Assembly (NCBI RefSeq): GCF_049331405.1
Contig: NZ_CP186274.1
Coordinates: 7,998,001 to 8,062,000 of the forward strand
Direction: 5' to 3'
DNA length: 64,000 nucleotides
From: PoT sp049331405
GTDB lineage: Bacteria > Planctomycetota > Planctomycetia > Isosphaerales > Isosphaeraceae
Under the pieces are notes generated by a model, which made no database searches, had not been told where the DNA came from, and saw only the letters and a list, made by a program, of their open reading frames with translations. The position numbers and the translations under genes were made by a program. Below are positions 44,867 through 54,349 of this stretch, piece after piece. Position 1 is the first letter of the stretch. Every line of letters starts with the position of its first letter.

Positions 44867-47700
44867 TCCAGGTCCAGCGATATCTCGCGATCCCCGACGA
44901 ATACGCCCGCTGGCTCGGAGGGTTGCGCTGGAGCGACAACCTCGAGGCGGTCGAATATCGCGCCCAAGGACGAGAGGTCGGCTGCACCTTCGCCATGAGT
45001 GAGGAGATCGGCCTGCTCCTCGAAGGGTTTCGCACGCGCGAGGAGCTCATCCCATTCAGTTATGTCCTGCACTTCCTGCATGAGCTCGGTCTGGGGATAA
45101 GGTATTCGTACACGACTCAGATCGTTCAATCCACAAGCCTGAGTGGCGAGTTCCACTCCCTCGGACGCCCCTTGCGAAATGCGGGGGCCTTGCTCGCCTT
45201 CCTGACCCGGGACCTGGAGCGATCGAACGACCCGCCTGCTTCGAAACTGCTCTTCGAAGAGTTGAAGCGAAGGCGTCGGAGTGCCTTCGACGCCGATCGC
45301 CAGGGGGACGAAGCCGAGCGGGGCGAGATCGCCTCGCTGGAGCCGCAAGCCTTCGAGAAATTCCTCACGGACGCCCTGAGGGGCATGCCCCGCGACCAAC
45401 TCGTCCACTGGCTGAAACACGGCTGCGACTTGCGCGAGGACCTGCCGGCCGACCTCGTCCCGAAGCTGCCCCGCTCGATCCACGAGGCCTTCGACTACGC
45501 CGCCGGCCAACCTCGCCTCGCTTCGGCGCTAGCCCTCGTTTCCGCGATCGAGGGCATGCTCACCCTACCCCCGAGGGACCGGCAGTCCACGATTGTCCCC
45601 ACGGGAGGATATTCGGATCTGTCCACCCGTGGCTTGCCCGAGCAGATCGTCCCATCACAACTCGTCCTCGACTCCGACGAGTTCGTCCGACGCTTCTCGC
45701 AGAATGAGCTCCTCTATTTCCAGCGCGAGACGCCGCAGTCCCCCTTCAATCTCGAGTTGATCCTCCTTTTGGATCAGGGCGTCCGGACCTGGGGAGAGGT
45801 CCGCCCGATCCTCGTCGCGTCGCTGATGGCCCTCGCTCGCCGGGCGGAACGCGCCGGGTTCTCCGTTCGGATTGCGACAACTGGCGAGCCTCTGCCCGCA
45901 TGGGATCCACTCCAACTCGATGCCGAATCGCTGGGGAGGAAGCTCGGCGCGAGCGACCTGACCTTGAGCCCAGCATCCGCACTCAGGACGCTGCTGGATT
46001 CGCTCGGCGAACGCCAATACGACGTCGTGCTGCTGACTCATCCCCGGAGCCTCGAGAGCCAAGACGTGCTCGCTTCTGCCTGGGTCGAAGGCAAGACGAC
46101 CCGGCTCTTCGCCGCGACGGCGGACGATGACGGACGCCTGGTCCTCAGCGACCTCCGACACGGGGTCGCGATCCCTCGGAGCCAGTCAAGGGTCTCGCCG
46201 CCGAAGCTCGAAGCCCCCGCCGCTGATCCTCCGCAGCCGCAGTCGGGTTTCCCCGAACCTCCGGCGCGTTGGAAGGGGGCCGTGGAGTTCCCCGACTTCC
46301 CCTTTTTCTTCCAACCTTGTTTCGACAAGGTGGAGGATCACCTCTTCGACCTGGACGTGTCCGGGGATCGGCTCATGATCGCGACGGCCAGTGGGCTGAT
46401 CGCGAGCTGGAGTTGCGTCGGAGAGACTGCAACCGCCGAGGCTCTACCTCGCGCCATCGTGGGTGATCGCCCTCTGGCCTCGATCTGCAGGGTGCTCGGC
46501 GTCATCGGCGGCTTCGTGCTCGCAGGCCGCCAGGGCTCGGTGTCGGTCCTGGTCCACTACGACTTCCGGTCCCGGATGTGCAAGATCCATAACCTGGGCT
46601 CGATTGACGTCGAGACGGCGGAATATTCGTACATTAATGAACTTCATTGTGCGATCGTGCGGACCGGCTCCGAAGGGGTCGTGGCCATCGACCTGGCCGC
46701 CAAAGCCTTGCGTAGCACGACATCCCCGGTTCAACCTCCGACGCATAACTCCACGCGAGCCACTCAGGCCTGGAACCTGGCCATCGCTCGCCTCCAGCTC
46801 GACCAGTACAACGCCAAGCGGTCGAGCGCCGGAGTCGGCGATATCGGCTCAAAAGAGTCCGATTCGGATTTCACCCTGGAGCTCGACTCATCCACGGGCT
46901 CGATCCTGCTGGGAGGTTCAAGTGGCATCACCAGGAGCCACGTGCCAAAAGCTGAAGGCCGGCCCATCCTGATCGGAGCTTCGGTCATCGCCAGGAAGGC
47001 TTCTGGCGGGGTCTACGGAGCCATTTTAGGGACCTCTCATCGGAGGATCCTCGTGCTCTTCTCCATGCGATCTCGCAACCCGCTGGCCACGATCAACGTC
47101 GAGCGAAACTGCGAGGGTTTCGCCTTGCGACGGAACGCGCGCCGGGTCGGCCTCAGGGTGGGGAAGAATCGCGTCGAGGTCTATAACACCTGGTCCCGGA
47201 ATTCGACCTTCCTCAAAACCGAGGGCTCCCCGAATCCGTCGGACCTGACCCTCAACCTGGGATCGAAGTTCCTCGCGATCCGGCGCAAGAACGAGGCTCG
47301 TTTGTTGCACTGGGATGACGGTATCCTCGGAGTCGAGGTCATACAGCCAAACCATAGCATTTTCGAGTTGAGGAGTTACTCGGGACCTCCTATCTACGCC
47401 AAGTTGGGATCGCGGAATGACGGCCTGCGTTACGACGAGGCCCGGTTCCAACGTGGGGCGACGATCGCCACGATGACGGCGCTCGTCGACGCCTTCGACC
47501 ACATTTATCTGTTCGATTCCCAGTCGAGATTCCTCTGCGTGTTTCTGCTGGTCGACTCCCATGTCGCCGCCTGGATGAGCAACGGAACTAGGCTCGGTCC
47601 TTCGCAAGTCCTCGGGGGGGTCGCGACACCCGATGCTGCCGAACGCATCGGCAAGGTCCTGCTCCAGGCCTCTCCCAAAGAGCCGAAGGGGGTCCGATGA
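44863..47700 (+). CDS. vWA plus beta-propeller protein of the ternary system
   Basis: A 945-residue protein. An N-terminal helical region (about 1-290) begins MIQVQRYLAIPDEYARWLGGLRW. A vWA-like domain spans about 295-440: FNLELILLLDQGVRTWGEV, then DLTLSPASALRTLLDSLGERQYDVVLLTHPRS. Its metal-site motif is degenerate: DxSxS is replaced by D304-Q-G-V-R. A Pro-rich linker follows (about 440-470), then a C-terminal beta-propeller made of repeats such as DVSGDRLMIATASGLIASW and GGFVLAGRQGSVSVLVHY. In MoxR systems the vWA protein is the partner of the AAA+ ATPase; the propeller could bind a target. Both ends overlap neighbours by 4 bases. Confidence 0.85.
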   Translation: MIQVQRYLAIPDEYARWLGGLRWSDNLEAVEYRAQGREVGCTFAMSEEIGLLLEGFRTREELIPFSYVLHFLHELGLGIRYSYTTQIVQSTSLSGEFHSLGRPLRNAGALLAFLTRDLERSNDPPASKLLFEELKRRRRSAFDADRQGDEAERGEIASLEPQAFEKFLTDALRGMPRDQLVHWLKHGCDLREDLPADLVPKLPRSIHEAFDYAAGQPRLASALALVSAIEGMLTLPPRDRQSTIVPTGGYSDLSTRGLPEQIVPSQLVLDSDEFVRRFSQNELLYFQRETPQSPFNLELILLLDQGVRTWGEVRPILVASLMALARRAERAGFSVRIATTGEPLPAWDPLQLDAESLGRKLGASDLTLSPASALRTLLDSLGERQYDVVLLTHPRSLESQDVLASAWVEGKTTRLFAATADDDGRLVLSDLRHGVAIPRSQSRVSPPKLEAPAADPPQPQSGFPEPPARWKGAVEFPDFPFFFQPCFDKVEDHLFDLDVSGDRLMIATASGLIASWSCVGETATAEALPRAIVGDRPLASICRVLGVIGGFVLAGRQGSVSVLVHYDFRSRMCKIHNLGSIDVETAEYSYINELHCAIVRTGSEGVVAIDLAAKALRSTTSPVQPPTHNSTRATQAWNLAIARLQLDQYNAKRSSAGVGDIGSKESDSDFTLELDSSTGSILLGGSSGITRSHVPKAEGRPILIGASVIARKASGGVYGAILGTSHRRILVLFSMRSRNPLATINVERNCEGFALRRNARRVGLRVGKNRVEVYNTWSRNSTFLKTEGSPNPSDLTLNLGSKFLAIRRKNEARLLHWDDGILGVEVIQPNHSIFELRSYSGPPIYAKLGSRNDGLRYDEARFQRGATIATMTALVDAFDHIYLFDSQSRFLCVFLLVDSHVAAWMSNGTRLGPSQVLGGVATPDAAERIGKVLLQASPKEPKGVR

Positions 47701-50453
47701 AGACGGAATTCCGACTTCGCCGCAGGCCGGAGAGCTCGGCAACGGACGCGCTCTTCCTCCCGGGATGGACCGTGAAGGCGATGCTCGAGCTTTGCGCCTC
47801 GCTGGGCCTCGATCCGGAAGGGCACGTGTTCGCGACGAGCGAAGGGTTCCTCCTCAACAGGGCACCCGGCAAAGGTGTGTCGATCCCCAACGCGATCCGA
47901 CTCCTGTTACTCGCCCAGAATCTCTTCATCCCCAGCGATGCCGACCTGATCCCGAGCCTTCTCGCCGACGAGGCCCAAGGCCTGGCCCGCGACAGGGGTT
48001 ATATCTTCCTCCCCTGGTCGCGCGTCGTCACCTTCGACCCGCATGCTCCATTGCCGCTGGGCTCGTTGATCCATGTCCAGACCGTGAAGCGTGGCGAATG
48101 GAAGCCATTCCCCGCCCCCACGCGACACTTCGACCGAATCGTCGAGATCGATATCCAGATCCCGCTCGAGCCCGTCCCGGGCATCACCGAGGAACTCTCC
48201 GACGATCAAACCGAGGCCGCGGACCAGCCGGGCATGGGAAAGCCTCAGGCTCCCTTGCGGGGGGCGGCTTCCTTCGGGATTGGTCGGGCTTTGATGTGGC
48301 TGGGGAACAAGCTGAACGCCAAGGGGCTCGCCGAGAAAGGAGCTCGCCTGGCAAACTCGGGCATGGAAGCCAGTCGGGAAATTAACCAGGCGGTCCTGGG
48401 CAAGCAATCCGCGGCGCTTCGAGACCTCCTCCGCGAATTCCGTGAGGGCAACAGGGAAAACGCCCTGAGGCATGCCATCCGCCTGGGTGGTTCCAGCAGC
48501 CCGCGTGGTGGATCAAGAAGTGATGGGACACGGCTCCCGGAGAGAAACCTGGCCTACACTCTCGCCTCGATCCTGGGCCCAGGCTCCCGAGGTGGCGGTT
48601 CGATCTACTGGCAGAGCGAAGACCAGATCCTGGCCGAACTTCGGCGCGAGTATCAGAAGGCCGCCGCCGAGGCGACCGCCGCGGGGGACTTTCGCCGTGC
48701 GGCGTACATCCAGGGAGCCCTGCTGGGCGACTATCGCGCCGCCGCCGTCGCGCTCACGCTCGGAGGCCTTCATCGCGATGCCGCCGCAGTCCTGCTCCAA
48801 CGGCTCAACGACCATAGAGGAGCCGCCAAGGCTTTCGAATCGGCCGGCGACCTGGAACGAGCCGTGGCCTTGTATCGCAAGGCCGGGGAACACGAGTCGG
48901 CCGGCGACTTGCTCCGACGCCTGGGTGACGAACAAGGTGCCAGAGACGAATACCGGATCGCCGCCGAACATTTGGTGAGGAAATCGCAGGATTACCTCGG
49001 CGCCGGCAAGCTGATGCAGGGGAAAGGCTTCGACGCGAAGGCGGCACTCGAGTATTACGCGACCGGTTGGAGCCAACGTCCCGCCGGCAATGCCGTTGCC
49101 TGCGCCCAGGCGACGATCCTCCTCCAACTCGACGAGGGAGCGACCGCACTGCCGAGGAACCTACTCGACGAGGTGGACCTCCATCTCGAACCGGCCGGGC
49201 AGATCCAGCAGGCCGAGTCCTATTACACCTTCCTCCGCAAGCTCGCGGACCGATCGGAGCTATCTGCGGCCCGCGCGGATTTGAACGACCGCGCCTTGAT
49301 CGGCCTCGCGAAGAAGCTTCGTCAGGAACTCGAACCTGGTCGATCCGGCCAATCGGCCGTCTCGACGCTCTTCGCCACGTCCTCAGCCTGGTCGGCTCCT
49401 CTACTGGTGGACGCCAATTATGCGGCGAAGAGCGCCCAGGATCGGCCGATACCATTGCAGCCGAAGCGAGGCGAGGAGGGGCGTACGTTCATCCATGACG
49501 GGAGTGTCACTGCGGTCGCCTCATCGTGGGATACCGACGAAGTCTTCATAGGCTTCGACGACGGCTTCATCTACGGCTTCCGCCCCTCCGACTCTCGCCT
49601 GATACGGGTGTCCGGCGCGGGATCCACGGTCCGCGGGATCGTGGCCACGAGCGATGGCGAGGTCGTCGTCACCCTCGGTTCCCCTCAAGGCGACATCGGT
49701 CTCCTCCACACTCACGCGAGGCAGGCGGACGGCAGCTACAAACCCGGCTTCAGCATGACGGTCGCCGACGTTTCGAACGCCTGGCTCACGTCCGTACTCC
49801 AGCGCGATGCCTTGGCGATCTTCGGCCTCTGGAACGGCACCGCCTTACAGATCCACGAGATGGGTTCGCTCAATTCCCTGGAGATCCAGAATCTACCTCA
49901 CACGGAAGACTCGCCGGTGGCCGTGATCCTGCTCGAAACCGAGGAGCCCGGGCGATATTGCTCGGTCTTCTATCACAACGGCCGCGAGTGGGTCTTGCAG
50001 AGAGAAGGGCCGAAACCGGAGATAACCGGCCTGGCCTGGCGCCCTTCGAATGCATCGATCGGTAGTCTTGACCGCGTCTCCATTTCTCACTTGAGAAGCA
50101 GTTCCGACTCACTCGAGTTCGCCGGGCTCGGCCCCCACGGCGCGATCCATTGGGCGAGCTTCCAGGTCGAGCCCGAGCGGCTCGAGCTTCTCGCGTTCAA
50201 CTCGACCGACGCCCGGATGATGTACAAGGCGGTGACACTCGCACGCCCTGGTCTCGTCGCGGGCATCGACGATTCGTCTCTGACCTGGCTCCGATGTGGT
50301 GCTAACGAGTTCACCCGCTCGAGCGTCCGCCCATTCGACCTCTCCACGGCGATTGCCTGCATATCGAGTCGAGGAACCAGCGAGGTGCTTGTCATTAGCC
50401 GAGAAGGTTGGCTGGCCCGATTCCCCTTCCCGGTCCACGAATCCCGATCGTGA
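47697..50453 (+). CDS. bpX N-terminal domain, TPR-like helices and beta-propeller protein of the ternary system
   Basis: A 918-residue protein, last of the operon. Residues about 1-170 form an N-terminal alpha/beta domain (SATDALFLPGWTVKAMLELCASLG, FIPSDADLIPSLLADEAQG). Helical TPR-like units follow at about 320-460, for example YIQGALLGDYRAAAVALTLGG, AAAVLLQRLNDHRGAAKAFESAGDLERAVALYRKAGEH and DLLRRLGDEQGARDEYRIAAEHLV. From about 590 a beta-propeller begins: VTAVASSWDTDEVFIGFDDGFIYGF, GIVATSDGEVVVTLGSPQGDI. There is no signal or membrane segment. It overlaps the vWA gene by 4 bases (ATGA). Such a propeller-TPR protein is a hallmark of these ternary systems. Molecular function unknown. Confidence 0.82.
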   Translation: MKTEFRLRRRPESSATDALFLPGWTVKAMLELCASLGLDPEGHVFATSEGFLLNRAPGKGVSIPNAIRLLLLAQNLFIPSDADLIPSLLADEAQGLARDRGYIFLPWSRVVTFDPHAPLPLGSLIHVQTVKRGEWKPFPAPTRHFDRIVEIDIQIPLEPVPGITEELSDDQTEAADQPGMGKPQAPLRGAASFGIGRALMWLGNKLNAKGLAEKGARLANSGMEASREINQAVLGKQSAALRDLLREFREGNRENALRHAIRLGGSSSPRGGSRSDGTRLPERNLAYTLASILGPGSRGGGSIYWQSEDQILAELRREYQKAAAEATAAGDFRRAAYIQGALLGDYRAAAVALTLGGLHRDAAAVLLQRLNDHRGAAKAFESAGDLERAVALYRKAGEHESAGDLLRRLGDEQGARDEYRIAAEHLVRKSQDYLGAGKLMQGKGFDAKAALEYYATGWSQRPAGNAVACAQATILLQLDEGATALPRNLLDEVDLHLEPAGQIQQAESYYTFLRKLADRSELSAARADLNDRALIGLAKKLRQELEPGRSGQSAVSTLFATSSAWSAPLLVDANYAAKSAQDRPIPLQPKRGEEGRTFIHDGSVTAVASSWDTDEVFIGFDDGFIYGFRPSDSRLIRVSGAGSTVRGIVATSDGEVVVTLGSPQGDIGLLHTHARQADGSYKPGFSMTVADVSNAWLTSVLQRDALAIFGLWNGTALQIHEMGSLNSLEIQNLPHTEDSPVAVILLETEEPGRYCSVFYHNGREWVLQREGPKPEITGLAWRPSNASIGSLDRVSISHLRSSSDSLEFAGLGPHGAIHWASFQVEPERLELLAFNSTDARMMYKAVTLARPGLVAGIDDSSLTWLRCGANEFTRSSVRPFDLSTAIACISSRGTSEVLVISREGWLARFPFPVHESRS

Positions 50454-51209
50454 TCGAACCGATCAAAACGTCACGGCCAACGTATACCTTTGTGGATCAT
50501 TTTTGCCAATCGTTTCAGGACGATTTACGCTTCAAAAGCGAACGTATTCACCTCGCTTCTCACATCCCTGACGTCAAGATACCCCCAGACCCCGCCTTAC
50601 CCTAAAGCCTATCCTGATCATGAGTTAGCAATCGGTCGAGCACGAGATCCGATGGCCAAAGAAAAAACAGGATGCGGCCTGTCGGCAGTTGCTCACGAAT
50701 TGCGATTGCTAGATGGATGTCCGAGCTGTTGATGAGGTATGAATTCTGCCGGGACCGGCGGGATCACCCTGAGAATTCGATCCTCTCGTTTTCTTGCGAA
50801 GATCGTCACGCAACTGTGTTTCGCTCGAAATGACCCGTTCCCAATAAGACATATTCAGTTTAATCCACACGGTTTCACCCAGGCGCGTTCCGGCGTTGGT
50901 TGGCGTAAGCAACGATTGATGGCCAACTTCGAAGGCTTGCCTGCTTGCTGGATGCCTCGGTTCGGATTTGGCCCATGATCCTTCGAGCCGAGTTGGACCA
51001 ACCATCGACCTCGACGTCATGAGCGGACTCCCGCTTGCTTCGCACAACAACCGGGAGTTGCCAAGGTCGCTCGACGCGGAAACCCTCACGCTCCTGGGGC
51101 AGTCGATCACCTGGAAGGGGTCTCGGAATTGGCAACTTCAACGTGGAACAAGGCCCGACAATTCGAGCCCAAGACGAACGAACAAGCATCGCCGGGTCAA
51201 CTCGCCAGC
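50454..51209. other. About 750-bp gene-poor spacer between the ternary operon and the two-component genes
   Basis: No gene is supported. Short overlapping frames in several directions (for example 50709-51110 minus, 50968-51213 plus) have no family features and differ in composition. The segment about 50460-50900 is more AT-rich than the flanking genes. It should contain the ternary operon terminator and the promoter for the response regulator, but no clear hairpin was found. Confidence 0.45.
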
Positions 51210-51908
51210 ATGAGCGCCTCGATCCTCCTCATTGATGACGACCTGGAACTCGGTGATCTGATGCAGGAGTTCTTCGAGCAACGAGGGCTCCAGCTCGAGT
51301 GCGTCCGCGACTCGCGCCGAGGGCTGGCCAGGGCACTCAATGGCGATCATGACCTGCTGCTCGTCGACGTGATGTTGCCCGGCCTCGACGGTTTCGAGGT
51401 CCTTCGGCAAATCCGTCGCCGGAGCGCGATACCCGTCATCATGCTCACCGCGAGGAATTCGCAGGTCGACCGCGTCCTCGGCCTCGACGCAGGCGCCGAC
51501 GACTACCTACCCAAGCCGTTCGCCCCCGAGGAACTCCTCGCCCGCATTCGCGCCGTGCTGAGGCGCGTGGCGACGTCCAAAGCGACTCCTGCCGAGGCCC
51601 TCGAGGTCAACCTCGTCAAGCTCGTCCCGGGCACGCGCGAGGTCTGGAGCGACGGGACGCAGGTGGCCGTCACCTCGACCGAGTTCGAGATCCTCGAGTT
51701 GCTCGTCCGATCGGCCGGTCGCATCGTCAGCCGGAACGAACTGACGGCCGTCCTCTATCAGCGGGCCGCGACCCCCTTCGACCGTTCGCTCGACGTGCAT
51801 ATCAGCCACCTGCGCAAGAAGCTCGGGGAACAGGGAAGCCTGATCCGCACCGTTCGGGGTATCGGCTATCTCTTCTGCGCCGAGTCCGCCGACGGTTCGC
51901 CGTCATGA
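51210..51908 (+). CDS. OmpR/CpxR-type response regulator
   Basis: A 232-residue regulator. The receiver domain has the acidic pair D9-D11 in LLIDDD, phospho-acceptor Asp53 in LLLVDVMLPG, the conserved Thr/Lys in MLTARN and DDYLPKPFAPEEL. The C-terminal winged helix has VTSTEFEILELLVRSAGRIVSRNEL and DVHISHLRKKLGEQGSLIRTVRGIGYLF, typical of OmpR/PhoB DNA-binding domains. The in-frame start at 51129 lies in spacer and is unlikely. It overlaps the kinase gene by 4 bases (ATGA), a standard two-component pair. Target genes are unknown. Confidence 0.93.
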   Translation: MSASILLIDDDLELGDLMQEFFEQRGLQLECVRDSRRGLARALNGDHDLLLVDVMLPGLDGFEVLRQIRRRSAIPVIMLTARNSQVDRVLGLDAGADDYLPKPFAPEELLARIRAVLRRVATSKATPAEALEVNLVKLVPGTREVWSDGTQVAVTSTEFEILELLVRSAGRIVSRNELTAVLYQRAATPFDRSLDVHISHLRKKLGEQGSLIRTVRGIGYLFCAESADGSPS

Positions 51909-53296
51909 AATCGCTCTTCGCCAAGATCCTTCTCTGGTTCCTGGGGACGCTCGTGGTCTGCCTCGTCGCTTTCGTGGCGACGTCGCTATCCCTCTCGGTC
52001 AACTCGCCAGGCCCGCCCGACCTGATCGCCCACACGATCACGATGCAGGTCGACCAGGCTCGTGAGGCCTATGAGACGGGGGGGCGCGAGCGGCTCGCGT
52101 ACTACCTGAAACGACTCGGACGCCACTTCCCCGCCAATCATTACCTCGTCGATCAGAAGGGGCGTGACCTCTCCGATGGGACCGACCGCTCGGCGCTCAT
52201 GGCGAGCGCCGCGATGGTCCACTCTCCCGGCTCGAGACGTCGATGGCCGCCGCATAAGCCGACGTTCACGGGCAGCCCGATCTTCAGGACACTCGGGCTC
52301 ATGCCCCGCCGAGCGCCGCCGACTCTCTACGGCGAGTCGGCCGACGGGCGTTATCGACTCATCGCGGTCGTGAAGCCCAGGCCGGATCCCTGGGGATTTC
52401 TCCCCTATTACCTGTGGATTTTGGTCCTCATGGCGCTCCTGAGCTACACCCTGGCCGTCCACCTGGCCTCGCCCCTTCGCAGCTTGCGCGAGACGGTCGA
52501 GCGCTTCGGTAAAGGAGACCTCTCGGCCCGATCGAACTCGAAGCGGCAGGACGAAATTGGTGCCCTGGCTCGCGACTTCGATCACATGGCCGAGCGGATC
52601 GAGACCCTCCTGAACGCGGAGCGGAGACTACTCCAGGACGTCTCGCACGAGTTGCGTTCGCCGCTGGCCCGCCTCGGATTCGCGGTAGAGTTGGCAAGAA
52701 CCAGCCAGGACCGCGAGGCCTCGCTCGCCCGCATCGAGAAGGACATTCAGCGCCTTGCCGTGCTTGTGGACGAGTTGCTCTACCTCACCCGAGCAGAGGG
52801 GGATCCCTCCTCATGCAAGCGAGAGATGATCGACGTACGCGCGATCGTCGCCGCGATCGTCGAAGACTGCTCGCTCGAGGCGGAGCCTCGAGACTGCCAT
52901 ATCATCTTCCGCGCCAAGCGTCCGACTTCTCTCATCGCAGACGAAGAGCTGCTCCACCGCGCCGTCGAGAACGTGGTGCGAAATGCCATACGACACGCCC
53001 CCGAAGGAACGAAGATCGAGGTCGATCTGGAAGCCGACGACGCCTCGGCCTGGATCACCGTCCGCGACTACGGTCCCGGGGTCCCCTCCGAGGCTCTCGA
53101 GGCGATCTTCTATCCGTTTTTCCGCGTCGACAGCCACCGCGATCGTGCCAGTGGAGGCGCGGGCCTGGGCCTCTCGATCGCCCAGCGAGCAGTCGAACTC
53201 CACTCGGGTCATCTCTGGGCCCAGAACGCCGATCCCGGGCTCAAGGTGACGATCGACCTGCCACTAACAACCGAGGCCGCTGGCGTGACGGGCTGA
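51905..53296 (+). CDS. Sensor histidine kinase, HAMP-containing, CpxA-like
   Basis: A 463-residue membrane kinase. TM1 is FAKILLWFLGTLVVCLVAFVATSLSL; a periplasmic sensor region of about 140 residues follows; TM2 is YYLWILVLMALLSYTLAVHLA. A HAMP linker (ASPLRSLRETVERFGKGDLSAR) leads to HisKA with His248 in DVSHELRSPLARL. The ATPase domain has N-box VENVVRNAIRHAP, G1 DYGPGVP and G2 SGGAGLGLSIAQ. All catalytic motifs are intact. It is translationally coupled to the response regulator. The periplasmic domain has no recognised ligand motif, so the signal (envelope stress in CpxA) is inferred. Confidence 0.93.
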   Translation: MKSLFAKILLWFLGTLVVCLVAFVATSLSLSVNSPGPPDLIAHTITMQVDQAREAYETGGRERLAYYLKRLGRHFPANHYLVDQKGRDLSDGTDRSALMASAAMVHSPGSRRRWPPHKPTFTGSPIFRTLGLMPRRAPPTLYGESADGRYRLIAVVKPRPDPWGFLPYYLWILVLMALLSYTLAVHLASPLRSLRETVERFGKGDLSARSNSKRQDEIGALARDFDHMAERIETLLNAERRLLQDVSHELRSPLARLGFAVELARTSQDREASLARIEKDIQRLAVLVDELLYLTRAEGDPSSCKREMIDVRAIVAAIVEDCSLEAEPRDCHIIFRAKRPTSLIADEELLHRAVENVVRNAIRHAPEGTKIEVDLEADDASAWITVRDYGPGVPSEALEAIFYPFFRVDSHRDRASGGAGLGLSIAQRAVELHSGHLWAQNADPGLKVTIDLPLTTEAAGVTG

Positions 53297-53398
53297 GCGG
53301 CTAGAGCCCAGCCCTGTCAGTTGAGGCGTAGTAGGCGAGCCCACATCCATTCGTTAGACTTGAGCCTTCATGTGTCGCCCAATATGGAGACCAGGTCC

Positions 53399-54286
53399 AT
53401 GCGACTCGCCCTCGCGCTCAGCCTCATCTTCGCCACGCCCTGCTTCGGCTGGAACTACACGGGCCACAAGGTGATCGCCTCGATTGCATATCGGCAGCTC
53501 GACGCGCAGACAAGGCAGAAGATCGCCGACCTCCTCAAGAAGCACCCGGCCTATGCCGAGCTCTGGGCGGCACATCAAGGGGATGGGGCCGACGCCAACC
53601 TGAACCTGTTCTGGGACGCCTCGGTGTTTCCGGACGACGCCAACCGTGGCCCCTTCGAGCAGTTCGGCAGGCCTCGGGCTCACTACGTCAACTACCGGAT
53701 CCTGGCCGACAAGGCGAACGCGGTCGAGCCCCCCTTGCAAGGCGAGAACATCCTCAACTCGTACGTTGCCCACGTCCGGCTGGCCTCGAAGCTGATGACT
53801 CCCGATGAGGATAAAGCCCTCCACGTCTCCTGGATCATCCACCAGGCGGGCGACATCCACCAGCCGCTCCATGCCGTCGCCCGATTCTCGAAGCCTCTGC
53901 CCAACGGCGACCGCGGCGGCAATGACGTGACGTTCCCCAATCCTCGTGGTATGCGCACGAACCTCCACGCCTACTGGGATGACCTACTGGGCCGCGTCGA
54001 CGATCCCGTGGCCGTCGAAGAGCTCACGGACGGGATCATCGCCGAGTATCCGACCGCGGGTTTCGCCAAGGAATTATCCCAGAAGAATATCAAGAACTGG
54101 GCCGAAGAGAGCGTTTCGCTCTCCCTGTCGACCGTCTATCGCAACTTGGATCCTGCCCTCAAGAGCTTCGCCGACCTCCCCGTCGGTTATGACGCGGACG
54201 CCACCCGGCTAGCCCGGAAGCGCGTGGCGCTCGCCGGTTATCGGCTCGGCCAGGAACTCAAGGCGATCTTCGGGCCGACCGAATGA
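53399..54286 (+). CDS. Secreted S1/P1 family nuclease
   Basis: A 295-residue zinc-dependent single-strand nuclease. The signal peptide is MRLALALSLIFATPCFG and the mature protein would begin W18-NYTGH; in this family the N-terminal Trp and following His residues bind the zinc cluster. Further ligands appear in RAHYVNYRI, HVSWIIHQAGDIHQPLHAVARF and GGNDVTFPN, then NLHAYWDDLLG. The enzymes cut single-stranded DNA and RNA and 3'-nucleotides outside the cell, probably for nutrient scavenging. GGAG about 9 nt upstream supports the ATG at 53399. Confidence 0.92.
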   Translation: MRLALALSLIFATPCFGWNYTGHKVIASIAYRQLDAQTRQKIADLLKKHPAYAELWAAHQGDGADANLNLFWDASVFPDDANRGPFEQFGRPRAHYVNYRILADKANAVEPPLQGENILNSYVAHVRLASKLMTPDEDKALHVSWIIHQAGDIHQPLHAVARFSKPLPNGDRGGNDVTFPNPRGMRTNLHAYWDDLLGRVDDPVAVEELTDGIIAEYPTAGFAKELSQKNIKNWAEESVSLSLSTVYRNLDPALKSFADLPVGYDADATRLARKRVALAGYRLGQELKAIFGPTE

Positions 54287-54349
54287 TCGGCACATCCTCA
54301 GTTACCTTAAGTCAAAGTAAAATGATCTGATCCTGCGAGCACCCATCCG

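Noticed and set aside
53399..54286. S1/P1 nuclease as effector of the ternary conflict system
   Set aside because: It has a signal peptide with an N-terminal Trp after cleavage, so it is secreted, and it lies beyond the two-component genes about 3 kb from the operon.
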